DNA of 64,000 bases from a virus. This document shows positions 7,844 through 14,328 of this stretch, in pieces. The stretch is taken from the IMG/VR virus record IMGVR_UViG_3300021963_000038, positions 62,001-126,000 of that record; one strand, 5' to 3'. Under the pieces are notes generated by a model. It saw nothing but the letters and a program-made list of their open reading frames with translations. It searched no databases and had not been told where the DNA came from. Positions within the stretch are counted from its first letter, which is position 1; the number at the start of each line of letters is the position of its first letter. The position numbers and the translations under genes are program-made.

Positions 7844-8508
7844 TTATTGATGAGAGAAACCTAGATGAGAAAGCTCTATTCAATAATCCAATTTACTTGT
7901 TGACTGGTGATTTTGAAACGGCTAAGTTCTTTAGTTGTCTTGCATCAGCGTGTTGTAAATTCGGTTACTTTGTAGAGAAAGCAATCAAAGAACATTTCAA
8001 ATATACATACATTAAACAAACAGAAATAGGTGTTACAAATACAGGAAAGTTTTTGTTACAGAAACCTAAGTTTGGTGCAGAAGTGCCAGACTATGTGTTA
8101 GTTGATGAAGATACAAAAACAATCTATGTTTATGAATTGAAGATTAATCTCAGAAACATGGACTCAAAGAAGGCACATGGAGAGAAAGCCAAATATCAAA
8201 GATTGAAGTTACACTTGGAAGAAATACATCCAGAATATGAAACTAAAATCTTTGTTGTCAATTTTTTAGGTGCGTCTGGTAGAAATGTTGGTTTGTATGA
8301 AGGACTAGACTACCTAAAGATAGTATCAGGTGAACAGTTCTGTGAAATGATGGATGTATCTTTTGCCTTGGTTATGGATAAAATACATTCCTCACGAAGT
8401 GAAAATCAGCAGTTTTTATTAGACTATAAACAGAAAAAGTTGGAAGAAGTAAAAGAACCACAGTTCCAACAACAAAATACATTGGTGCAATTTTATGAAT
8501 CCGTTTGA
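7840..8508 (+). CDS. PD-(D/E)xK nuclease-like protein
   Basis: A 222-residue protein. PDYVLVDEDTKTIYVYELKI near residues 86-106 gives the restriction-fold pattern PD-(about 16 residues)-ExK, followed by a basic stretch KKAHGEKAKYQ where Q/K residues often complete the site. It overlaps both gp44-side and gp62 neighbours, so it is made with the clamp loader. A nuclease role in replication, repair or packaging is inferred from the motif. No other family is obvious. The C-terminal tail, NTLVQFYESV, ends in hydrophobic residues and might also touch the clamp. Confidence 0.6.
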   Translation: MIIDERNLDEKALFNNPIYLLTGDFETAKFFSCLASACCKFGYFVEKAIKEHFKYTYIKQTEIGVTNTGKFLLQKPKFGAEVPDYVLVDEDTKTIYVYELKINLRNMDSKKAHGEKAKYQRLKLHLEEIHPEYETKIFVVNFLGASGRNVGLYEGLDYLKIVSGEQFCEMMDVSFALVMDKIHSSRSENQQFLLDYKQKKLEEVKEPQFQQQNTLVQFYESV

Positions 8509-8878
8509 TTATGTGAACCAGATTTTGTATGGTAAAAAGAATCTGATTGTTGATGAGGTCACAGAAAAGTCATATACACCTTTTCTGGTCAACCGGTCTT
8601 TGTCCTACCACAAAGACTGTATTGGATATGCCAATGAGATGAACCGCCGCCACCATCTGGACAAGAAGTTACAATTCGATTTTTTACTAAATACGATAAG
8701 GTCACAAAAACGACCTTTTGCAAAGTGGGTAAAATCTGAAAAAAGTGAAGATATAGAATGTATTAAAGCCGTCTATGGTTTTTCAGATATCAAAGCTCGT
8801 GAAGCTCTACGCCTACTTAGTAATGAACAAATCCAACAATTAAAAGAACAAACCGATATCGGTGGATTAGGAAAGTGA
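8495..8878 (+). CDS. 62: Clamp loader small subunit gp62
   Basis: A 127-residue protein starting MNPFDYVNQILYGKKNL. It matches the T4-like gp62 pattern: short, helical, with ML-like FAKWVKS and a C-terminal IQQLKEQTDIGGLGK. T4 gp62 is longer (187 aa), but aquatic relatives are short. It overlaps the PD-ExK gene by 14 bases and lies directly before regA, as in T4. Confidence 0.85.
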   Translation: MNPFDYVNQILYGKKNLIVDEVTEKSYTPFLVNRSLSYHKDCIGYANEMNRRHHLDKKLQFDFLLNTIRSQKRPFAKWVKSEKSEDIECIKAVYGFSDIKAREALRLLSNEQIQQLKEQTDIGGLGK

Positions 8879-8879
8879 A

Positions 8880-9293
8880 ATGGTCGATTTAACCAAGTTT
8901 GTTGAGGTTACACTCAATGAACATGATGACTTTTTGAAGGTAAGAGAAACACTTACCCGAATTGGTGTATCATCTCGCAAAGAAAAAGTTCTATACCAAT
9001 CTTGTCATATCTTGCATAAGCAAGGACACTATTACTTGGTACATTTCAAAGAACTATTTGCGTTAGATGGTAAACCAACAAACATCTCTGAGAATGATAT
9101 TCAGAGAAGAAACGCAATTGCAAAATTATTGGAAGAATGGGATTTGGTAAAAATTATAAACCCCAAAGTAATCGGTGAAGATGTTGCACCGTTACACCAG
9201 ATTAAAATAATTGCTTTCAAAGAAAAAGATGAATGGGAATTAATACCAAAATATAATATTGGTAAAAAACCAAACGAAAATCATAATTATTGA
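8880..9293 (+). CDS. regA: RegA translational repressor
   Basis: A 137-residue protein with the T4 RegA core VRETLTRIGVSSRKEKVLYQ, then LHKQGHYYLVHFKELFALDG and a final WELIPKYNIG. RegA binds A/U-rich sites around start codons of early mRNAs, including those of the clamp and clamp loader, and blocks ribosomes. The T4 order 62-regA-43 is broken here, since the polymerase is 5 kb further on. The basic, asparagine-rich tail after residue 128 is extra. Confidence 0.92.
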   Translation: MVDLTKFVEVTLNEHDDFLKVRETLTRIGVSSRKEKVLYQSCHILHKQGHYYLVHFKELFALDGKPTNISENDIQRRNAIAKLLEEWDLVKIINPKVIGEDVAPLHQIKIIAFKEKDEWELIPKYNIGKKPNENHNY

Positions 9294-9300
9294 ATAAATA
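9294..9300 (+). promoter_or_regulatory. Late-promoter-like ATAAATA before hsp20
   Basis: ATAAATA matches the core of the T4 late promoter TATAAATA, recognised by gp55 sigma with the clamp. It overlaps the regA stop region, 75 bases before hsp20. The same heptamer occurs at three other late-gene junctions in this window. Confidence 0.5.
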
Positions 9301-9303
9301 GGA

Positions 9304-9343
9304 TTTGTCCGTAAGGACAAAACCAACGCCTTAGGGGTTGGTT
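9304..9343 (+). terminator. Tandem hairpins between regA and hsp20
   Basis: First hairpin: TTTGTCC with GGACAAA, GTAA tetraloop (9304-9321). Second: AACCAAC with GTTGGTT (9321-9343), followed by the weak U-rich TATTTCT. The first lacks a U-tract. They probably end or stabilise the replication transcript; strength as terminators is uncertain. Confidence 0.45.
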
Positions 9344-9374
9344 ATTTCTGTAACTCGCTTAATAGGAGAACTAT

Positions 9375-9845
9375 ATGACACTAGGACATATTTCATTTGG
9401 TCCGTTACATCATACGACACTTGGCTTTGAACGCCTGTTTAACGACATGGAAAAAATGTTGGATAATAATATTTCAAAAGCCGTATCAAACTTTCCACCA
9501 CACAACATTCTTAAACTAGACAACAATCGCTACATCGTAGAATTGGCAGTCGCTGGTTTCTCAAAGAATGAGATTGATATTACTGTTGAAGATGGTAGTT
9601 TGATTATTAAAGGTGAGAAAGAAGAAAAAGAAACTGATGTTCAATATCTACATAAAGGTATTGGCACTCGTTCTTTCACCAAAACACTCCGTATCGCCGA
9701 TACTGTTGAAGTTAGAGGTGCGGAATTTGCTGATGGTATTCTTAAAATTGGTTTAGAGAATATTGTTCCTGACCATAAGAAACCACGCAAGGTCGAAATC
9801 GGCAAACAAATTAAGTTTGCCCAACCTGAACTACTAACAGAGTAG
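9375..9845 (+). CDS. hsp20: Small heat-shock protein Hsp20 (IbpA-like)
   Basis: A 156-residue alpha-crystallin-type chaperone. The core runs from about residue 35 to 130: NRYIVELAVAGFSKNEIDIT, LIIKGEKEEKE, then FTKTLRIADTVEVRGAEFADGILKIGL. Hsp20 holds unfolding proteins in solution and is a hallmark gene of aquatic T4-like phages. SD TAGGAG precedes the start. The ATAAATA motif upstream suggests late expression, so it may help assembly. Confidence 0.92.
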   Translation: MTLGHISFGPLHHTTLGFERLFNDMEKMLDNNISKAVSNFPPHNILKLDNNRYIVELAVAGFSKNEIDITVEDGSLIIKGEKEEKETDVQYLHKGIGTRSFTKTLRIADTVEVRGAEFADGILKIGLENIVPDHKKPRKVEIGKQIKFAQPELLTE

Positions 9846-9853
9846 TTTGCCTG

Positions 9854-9881
9854 AAAGGTGCGGTTGTTTGCCGCACCTTTT
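9854..9881 (+). terminator. Intrinsic terminator after hsp20
   Basis: A 10-bp GC-rich stem (AAAGGTGCGG with CCGCACCTTT, 7-base loop) followed by TTTTC at 9878-9882. It ends the hsp20 transcript just before the next promoter. Confidence 0.88.
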
Positions 9882-9890
9882 CAAAATTTG

Positions 9891-9899
9891 TGTTATAAT
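9891..9899 (+). promoter_or_regulatory. Extended -10 promoter for the phosphoesterase operon
   Basis: TGTTATAAT is an exact extended -10 (TGnTATAAT). No good -35 sits at the usual distance, because the terminator stem occupies that place. The start point should be near 9906, 21 bases before ATG 9927. Confidence 0.65.
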
Positions 9900-9926
9900 G
9901 ATTGCATCTTAGCGGAAAATTATATT

Positions 9927-10856
9927 ATGAAAATAGCACTCGCCTCAGACATTCATCTAGAGTTTGCGGATATCAATTTAAAGAATACAGAAAATGCCGA
10001 TGTATTGATACTCGGTGGTGATATCTGTGTGGCTGCTGATATTGGTAAACCAGACCCTCATGGTTTTTTAGAAGGCGCTCGTAGCAATCGTATTAACGAT
10101 TTCTTCAAGCGGTGTTCATTCCAATTTCCTCATGTAGTGTACATCATGGGTAATCACGAACACTATCATGGTGATTTTGCCACAAGTGGAAATAAAATCA
10201 AATCAATGTTAGAATCTAATATGTTGAGCAATGTGTATTTGCTTGACAAAGAATCTAAAGTGATTGATGATGTTACATTCATTGGTGGTACTTTGTGGAC
10301 CGATATGAACAGAGAAGATGATATGACTCTATTACACATTCGTGGAATGATGAATGACTTCCGTTGTGTGAAGAATTCTAACCGAACGGTCTCTCGTAAA
10401 GTTCCTCTTTACAAGAAAGATGAGAATGGACAATACATCAACGAAACAGTTGGCGGTATCAATCGTCTAGTTGAAGATGGTTACAAATTCAAAGAAGAAG
10501 TTTCTACATTTTCACCAGAAGATGCTGTTGTTGACCACAAGAAAATGCTTGGTTATATTCAAACTGTGATTGAAGGTAAGTATGACCAGAAGTTTGTTGT
10601 TGTTGGTCATCATGCACCAAGTCGTTTATCAACACATCCTCGATATGCAAGAGAAGAATTGATGAATGGTGGTTACAGTTCTTCATTAGATGAATACATC
10701 ATGGAACATCCACAAATTAAATTGTGGACTCATGGTCACACACATGAAGATTTTGATTACATGGTAGGTTCTACCCGTGTCGTTTGTAATCCAAGAGGTT
10801 ATGATGGTTACGAAGATAGAGCAGACCGCTTTGAATTGAAATACATGAATGTATGA
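9927..10856 (+). CDS. Calcineurin-like metallophosphoesterase
   Basis: A 309-residue protein starting MKIALASDIHLEF. An in-frame ATG at 9858 lies inside the terminator stem and is rejected. Metallophosphoesterase motifs run in order: SDIHLEF (DxH), LILGGDIC (GDxx), MGNHEHYHGD (GNHE), VVGHHAP (H) and WTHGHTHEDFDY (GHxH). These bind two metals. The family includes phosphodiesterases and protein phosphatases; the substrate is not evident. It opens an operon of nucleotide and small-molecule enzymes. Confidence 0.85.
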   Translation: MKIALASDIHLEFADINLKNTENADVLILGGDICVAADIGKPDPHGFLEGARSNRINDFFKRCSFQFPHVVYIMGNHEHYHGDFATSGNKIKSMLESNMLSNVYLLDKESKVIDDVTFIGGTLWTDMNREDDMTLLHIRGMMNDFRCVKNSNRTVSRKVPLYKKDENGQYINETVGGINRLVEDGYKFKEEVSTFSPEDAVVDHKKMLGYIQTVIEGKYDQKFVVVGHHAPSRLSTHPRYAREELMNGGYSSSLDEYIMEHPQIKLWTHGHTHEDFDYMVGSTRVVCNPRGYDGYEDRADRFELKYMNV

Positions 10857-11199
10857 TATGAGTGATTACAATCCAGATAAGTGGTTGGTTGTTAAGATTA
10901 CTGGTCGTCCCAATGAAAAACCAGCATATAAAGTTTTTGCTTGTTGGTATGGAGGATACCTTGGTTCAGATTCTTGGAAACTGAATAGTGGTATCACCAA
11001 AGTAACTGAAACAACTGACTACTTCTTTTTTGATGGTCATAGTGGTTCAACTTATTCATGTCGCAAAGGTTCTTATGGTGCTAATGGATATGGTTATGGT
11101 GTTCTAGAAGATTTGATTCAAAAAGCAGAATCAAATGATATTACAATTGAAGTGTTACCCGAAGATACAAAATGGATGAAATTAAATTATGAAAACTAA
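10849..11199 (+). CDS. Conserved hypothetical protein
   Basis: A 116-residue protein overlapping the phosphoesterase end by eight bases. Start may be ATG 10849 or 10858. It is rich in aromatic and glycine residues (WYGGYLGSDSWKLNSG, GANGYGYG) and ends acidic. No family is recognised. A beta-rich fold is likely. Confidence 0.6.
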   Translation: MYDMSDYNPDKWLVVKITGRPNEKPAYKVFACWYGGYLGSDSWKLNSGITKVTETTDYFFFDGHSGSTYSCRKGSYGANGYGYGVLEDLIQKAESNDITIEVLPEDTKWMKLNYEN

Positions 11200-11347
11200 C
11201 AGCAACTTTAAACTTAACAAACAAACAAAACGATTCATGGCTACCATGATTAATGATACTGAACGAAACATCTACAAAAAATTAATGATTGGTGCTCAAG
11301 TAGATTCCGAAAAACCAGCACCAAAAGAAAAGCGTAATGAAAAATAA
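11189..11347 (+). CDS. Small basic hypothetical protein
   Basis: A 52-residue frame from ATG 11189 to TAA 11347, MKTNSNFKLNKQTKRFMATM at the start. It overlaps the preceding stop by 11 bases and the dCMP deaminase start by 11 bases, the packing expected of a real gene in this phage. It is lysine-rich and helical. No function can be given. Confidence 0.55.
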   Translation: MKTNSNFKLNKQTKRFMATMINDTERNIYKKLMIGAQVDSEKPAPKEKRNEK

Positions 11348-11852
11348 ATTCAAAGATGCCTACATGAAAGTGGCGGAGACATTTGCAGAATTGTCCTCGG
11401 CTCGTAGACTTCATGTTGGTGCCATCGTAGTCAAAGATGATAGAATCATTTCAATTGGTTACAATGGTATGCCTGCTGGTTGGGATAACAACTGCGAAGA
11501 TAAAGAATACATGAGCGTAGATGCCGGAGGTTGGTTAGACCCTAATGAGATTTATGAACAATGGCCGATGCAAGAGCAACAATTACCAAAAGAAGATAAT
11601 CGTTGGCTTCGTTACAGATTAAAAACTAAACCTGAGGTACTTCATGCTGAAACAAATGCGATTGCCAAGTTGGCTAAATCTAACGAATCTGGTATGGGTG
11701 CTACTATGTTTATTACCCATGCTCCATGTTTGGACTGTGCCAAACTTATCTACCAAAGTGGTATTAGCAGTGTTCTATATCGTAACACTTATCGGTCTGA
11801 AGATGGTATCACTTTTCTACAAAAAGCAGGAGTAAGTATTGAAAAAATCTAA
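11337..11852 (+). CDS. cd: dCMP deaminase
   Basis: A 171-residue zinc-dependent deaminase. HAETNAIAK near residues 102-110 (HAE, zinc ligand and catalytic Glu) and PCLDCAK near 129-135 (PCxxC) are the catalytic motifs. An insertion between residues 52 and 98 resembles other phage dCMP deaminases. It converts dCMP to dUMP, supplying ThyX (encoded at 47.7 kb). It overlaps the next gene by 14 bases. Confidence 0.92.
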   Translation: MKNKFKDAYMKVAETFAELSSARRLHVGAIVVKDDRIISIGYNGMPAGWDNNCEDKEYMSVDAGGWLDPNEIYEQWPMQEQQLPKEDNRWLRYRLKTKPEVLHAETNAIAKLAKSNESGMGATMFITHAPCLDCAKLIYQSGISSVLYRNTYRSEDGITFLQKAGVSIEKI

Positions 11853-12033
11853 AAGATACACAACTAAAGTGGTAGAAATTTGTGAGAATGGTGATGCGAT
11901 TGTTGAATTGCCTGATGAGTTAGTTAAAGAACTTGATTGGCAAATTGGCGACACACTTGATTATGAAATGAAAAACAAAGTTGTTTATATAAAAAATCTT
12001 AGTAAGGAAAAAAGAGATGCTAGTATTGCCTGA
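11839..12033 (+). CDS. AbrB/MazE-like SpoVT-fold DNA-binding protein
   Basis: A 64-residue protein from TTG 11839, with SD AGGAGT. The pattern NGDAIVELPDELVKELDWQIGDTL followed by VVYIKNL is the swapped-hairpin AbrB domain. Members are transition-state regulators or antitoxins. No toxin gene is beside it, so an autonomous regulator is more likely. The TTG start suggests low-level expression. Confidence 0.75.
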   Translation: MKKSKRYTTKVVEICENGDAIVELPDELVKELDWQIGDTLDYEMKNKVVYIKNLSKEKRDASIA

Positions 12034-12475
12034 TAATATGATAGGTAGACCAATTGGTTTTACCTGCTCAACTTTTGATTTACTTCATGCTGGTCATATT
12101 TTGATGCTTGCTGAATGTAAAACTATTTGTGATTATTTAATTGTTGCTGTTCAAAGCGACCCAACAATTGACCGACCAGACACCAAAAACAAACCTGTTC
12201 AGTCGGTTGTTGAACGATATGTACAACTTTCTGCTGTTAAATTCATTGACCAAATTATTGTTTATGATACAGAAAGAGACCTTGAAGATTTACTGATGTT
12301 CTTACCTATTAGTGTTCGTATTATTGGTGAAGAATACAAAGATAAAGAATTCACAGGTAAACAGATTTGTGAGGACCGTGGTATTAAAATTTGGTACAAC
12401 TCTCGCAATCACCGATTCAGTTCTTCTGAATTGAGAAATAGAACCTATCAGTCTGAATTGAAAAGGAAAAGTTAA
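12017..12475 (+). CDS. Cytidylyltransferase (TagD-like, HxGH family)
   Basis: A 152-residue nucleotidyltransferase. CSTFDLLHAGH near residues 17-27 contains the HxGH site, and NHRFSSSELRNR near 132-143 is the ISSTxxR-type second motif. TagD-like enzymes make CDP-glycerol from CTP and glycerol-3-phosphate; related proteins activate other phosphorylated alcohols. It might supply a CDP-linked donor to the glycan cluster at 26-36 kb, though this is speculative. Confidence 0.85.
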   Translation: MLVLPDNMIGRPIGFTCSTFDLLHAGHILMLAECKTICDYLIVAVQSDPTIDRPDTKNKPVQSVVERYVQLSAVKFIDQIIVYDTERDLEDLLMFLPISVRIIGEEYKDKEFTGKQICEDRGIKIWYNSRNHRFSSSELRNRTYQSELKRKS

Positions 12476-12477
12476 TC

Positions 12478-12828
12478 ATGTCTAATATGGCACTTGATGT
12501 GAAAGTCTTTATTGAAGCGTGTGACCAAGAAATAACAGATGAAAATGCAGGTCTTTACACCAAGTTAATTATGGAAGAATATGCAGAATTTTTAGATGCA
12601 GAATCGGATGTAGAAGAACTTGATGCTTGCATGGATATGATTTGGGTTATTCTAGGTTATTGTTACATGAGAGGTTGGAATGTACATGGTGCATGGGAAG
12701 AAGTTGCTAGGTCCAATCTAGCAAAGATTGATAGAAAGACTGGTAAAGTTATTAAAAGAGAAGATGGTAAGGTGTTGAAACCTGAAGGTTGGACACCACC
12801 AGACCTCAAAAGTTTTGTTAAGAAATAA
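12478..12828 (+). CDS. MazG-like nucleotide pyrophosphohydrolase
   Basis: A 116-residue all-alpha NTP pyrophosphatase. The metal site is formed by MEEYAEFLDAE (ExxE) and VEELDACMDMIWV (ExxD). MazG-like phage enzymes hydrolyse dNTPs or (p)ppGpp-type nucleotides. Start could be ATG 12478 or 12487. SD AAAGGA is present. Confidence 0.8.
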   Translation: MSNMALDVKVFIEACDQEITDENAGLYTKLIMEEYAEFLDAESDVEELDACMDMIWVILGYCYMRGWNVHGAWEEVARSNLAKIDRKTGKVIKREDGKVLKPEGWTPPDLKSFVKK

Positions 12829-12838
12829 AGGAAATAAT

Positions 12839-13288
12839 ATGTCAATTACAATTAGAAACCTTGAAAGTGCATTAGCTGGAGAAAGTAAGGCACATATCAA
12901 GTATCGTTATTTTGCGAAGATTGCTCGTGAAGAAGGTTATGAGGATGTTGCAAAACATTTTGAACACACAGCAGACCAAGAGATTCTCCATGCATGGGGT
13001 CATCTTGAGTTATTGATTGGTAAACCATCAACCAAAGAATGTTTGGAGTTGGCCATTGAAGGTGAAACATATGAATACACCACAATGTATCCCGAAATGA
13101 AAGAAGATGCAATTGCAGAAGGCAATAAACAAGCAGAACTTGAAGCTTCACATCAAATTACTGAATCAAGAAATCATGCAGAAGAATTTAAAGAAGTGTT
13201 GGTGAAGGCACAGAAACGATTTGCAGCATTAGAAAAGATTGAAAAACGTCATGCTGATGCTTATAAACGTGTACTTGAAAGTGTATAA
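12839..13288 (+). CDS. Rubrerythrin (ferritin-like di-iron protein)
   Basis: A 149-residue protein; start chosen at ATG 12839, which has SD AAAGGA, not at the upstream in-frame codon. The ferritin-like bundle shows the di-iron ligands: E near residue 19 (AGESKAHIKY), then E and ExxH (HTADQEILHAWGH), and a second set EGETYEYTTMYPEM with the later Glu and HAEEF. The usual C-terminal rubredoxin domain is absent from this chain but encoded separately two genes on. Rubrerythrins reduce peroxide. It shares one base with the next start (TAATG). Confidence 0.88.
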   Translation: MSITIRNLESALAGESKAHIKYRYFAKIAREEGYEDVAKHFEHTADQEILHAWGHLELLIGKPSTKECLELAIEGETYEYTTMYPEMKEDAIAEGNKQAELEASHQITESRNHAEEFKEVLVKAQKRFAALEKIEKRHADAYKRVLESV

Positions 13289-13467
13289 TGGAAACGCATA
13301 AAAGGACAATAGTAAGAGCAATTAGTTGGCGAATTGTAGCAACACTAGTTACAGCAATTTGGACAGGATTAAGTGGTGCAATTGTGATTAATATCTTTAT
13401 GACAGTAGCACATTATATCCACGAAAGATTATGGTTAAAATTAGATTGGGAGAAAATTAATGAGTGA
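13288..13467 (+). CDS. DUF2061 membrane protein
   Basis: A 59-residue frame from ATG 13288 to TGA 13467. METHKRTIVRAISWRIVATL followed by a hydrophobic span (residues 17-40) and HYIHERLWLKLDW is the DUF2061 pattern (KR-x-K-x-x-W-R-x-x-A-T ... HERxW). DUF2061 proteins are small bacterial membrane proteins of unknown role. Here the gene lies between rubrerythrin and rubredoxin and overlaps both, so it may anchor or serve that redox pair. Confidence 0.8.
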   Translation: METHKRTIVRAISWRIVATLVTAIWTGLSGAIVINIFMTVAHYIHERLWLKLDWEKINE

Positions 13468-13594
13468 ACAACATATATGTGTAGTTTGTGGCCATGTCCA
13501 CGATGATGAAACAGAAGGTAAATGGAACGAATTACCCGATGATTTCGTTTGCCCTGAGTGTGGTTGCGGCAAAGAAGATTATGAAGTTCTTTAA
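13460..13594 (+). CDS. Rubredoxin-like protein
   Basis: A 44-residue protein starting MSEQHICVVCGHVHDD. Two pairs, CVVC and CPEC, plus the GKWNELPDDFVCPECG spacing give the single-iron Fe(Cys)4 site of rubredoxin. At 44 residues it is close to a minimal rubredoxin domain. It likely passes electrons to the rubrerythrin encoded upstream. It overlaps DUF2061 by eight bases. Confidence 0.85.
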   Translation: MSEQHICVVCGHVHDDETEGKWNELPDDFVCPECGCGKEDYEVL

Positions 13595-13598
13595 AGTC

Positions 13599-13627
13599 TT
13601 GCCATCTAACATCAACTATGTTACAAT
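13599..13627 (+). promoter_or_regulatory. Sigma-70 promoter before the 13649 gene
   Basis: TTGCCA (13599-13604), 17-base spacer, TACAAT (13622-13627) with TGT extended -10. It starts four bases after the rubredoxin stop. Confidence 0.85.
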
Positions 13628-13648
13628 ACACCATTAAATTTATTAACT

Positions 13649-13885
13649 ATGAAAGAGAATATGAATATTCGTGAACTTGCTAAGAAACTGGCAGTTGAGT
13701 ATAAACTTCCTAGAGCAGATAAGTATGACTTATATCTGCGAGAGATTGACAACAAGGTGGAGGTTCTTGGATGGGTTCAAGACCCAACACAAAGCATGAA
13801 CGACTTCCGTGGTCGTGAAATGCTTTTTCCAAAACGCTGGGTCACCATTGGCGTTTTGCCAGCGGAGACTAAGGTAAATGTATAG
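13649..13885 (+). CDS. Hypothetical protein
   Basis: A 78-residue protein (MKENMNIRELAKKLAVEYKL). An internal ATG at 13661 gives 74 residues and has a purine-rich run just before it, so either may be the start. A helical N-terminus is followed by a region with LYLREIDNKVEVLGWVQDP. No family is recognised. Confidence 0.6.
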   Translation: MKENMNIRELAKKLAVEYKLPRADKYDLYLREIDNKVEVLGWVQDPTQSMNDFRGREMLFPKRWVTIGVLPAETKVNV

Positions 13886-14054
13886 AGTAGCATACTATCG
13901 AATAGGTGGTACGTCCGTGGATTTTAAAGATTTTGAATCTTTAACCGAAGCGGTTAATTTTTCAATTAAATTACCGATAGAATCGGTTTTAGAAATTAAA
14001 CATTATGACAGTAAAACTAATAACTTTCAAGACCAACCATACGATTCTAGGTGA
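13878..14054 (+). CDS. Small hypothetical protein
   Basis: A 58-residue frame from ATG 13878 to TGA 14054 (MYRVAYYRIGGTSVDFKDFE at the start), with AAGG before it. It overlaps the preceding gene by eight bases and the next by 50. An alpha/beta pattern ending VLEIKHYD is seen. I recall similar short proteins near phage polymerase genes, but no function is known. Confidence 0.6.
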   Translation: MYRVAYYRIGGTSVDFKDFESLTEAVNFSIKLPIESVLEIKHYDSKTNNFQDQPYDSR

Positions 14055-14316
14055 AGTAACAGACTTACCTGAAAATGATTATGTACTTGTAAAAGATAGT
14101 GTTCAGGTTGTTTCAGTGCCACCCACTAGTCAAAATCCACAAGGTGGTATTTCATTTCTTCCTTTTGTTGAATATGCAAAAGAATTCAAAACAGGATTCA
14201 AAATTAAAAGGCAAGATATCTTAATGATTAATGACCCAATACTTGAGGTTGAAAATCAATACAATAAAATTTTTGGTTCTGGTATACAGATTGCCTCTGG
14301 CAACTTTAAAATCTGA
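14005..14316 (+). CDS. Hypothetical protein upstream of polymerase
   Basis: A 103-residue beta-rich protein. The start, KLITFKTNHTILGEVTDL, followed by DYVLVKDSVQVV and a later FKIKRQDILMINDP, has the alternating strand pattern of Sm-like barrels. This fold suggestion is weak. Similar proteins precede gp43 in aquatic T4-like phages as far as I recall. The stop codon forms part of the extended -10 of the polymerase promoter. Confidence 0.6.
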   Translation: MTVKLITFKTNHTILGEVTDLPENDYVLVKDSVQVVSVPPTSQNPQGGISFLPFVEYAKEFKTGFKIKRQDILMINDPILEVENQYNKIFGSGIQIASGNFKI

Positions 14317-14322
14317 TATAAT
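14314..14322 (+). promoter_or_regulatory. Extended -10 promoter for DNA polymerase, possibly leaderless
   Basis: TGATATAAT is an exact extended -10. It ends six bases before ATG 14329, so the usual start point coincides with the A of the start codon. No SD precedes the ATG. A leaderless mRNA, or coupling to the upstream gene, would explain translation. Confidence 0.55.
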
Positions 14323-14328
14323 ATATGA

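Noticed and set aside
9858-9926. Upstream extension of the phosphoesterase gene
   Set aside because: It starts within a terminator stem and upstream of the promoter; the 9927 start fits the motif layout.
12017-12475. Reading the TagD-like gene as part of a teichoic-acid pathway
   Set aside because: No other teichoic-acid gene is present, and the spanin and LpxH-like genes indicate a Gram-negative host.
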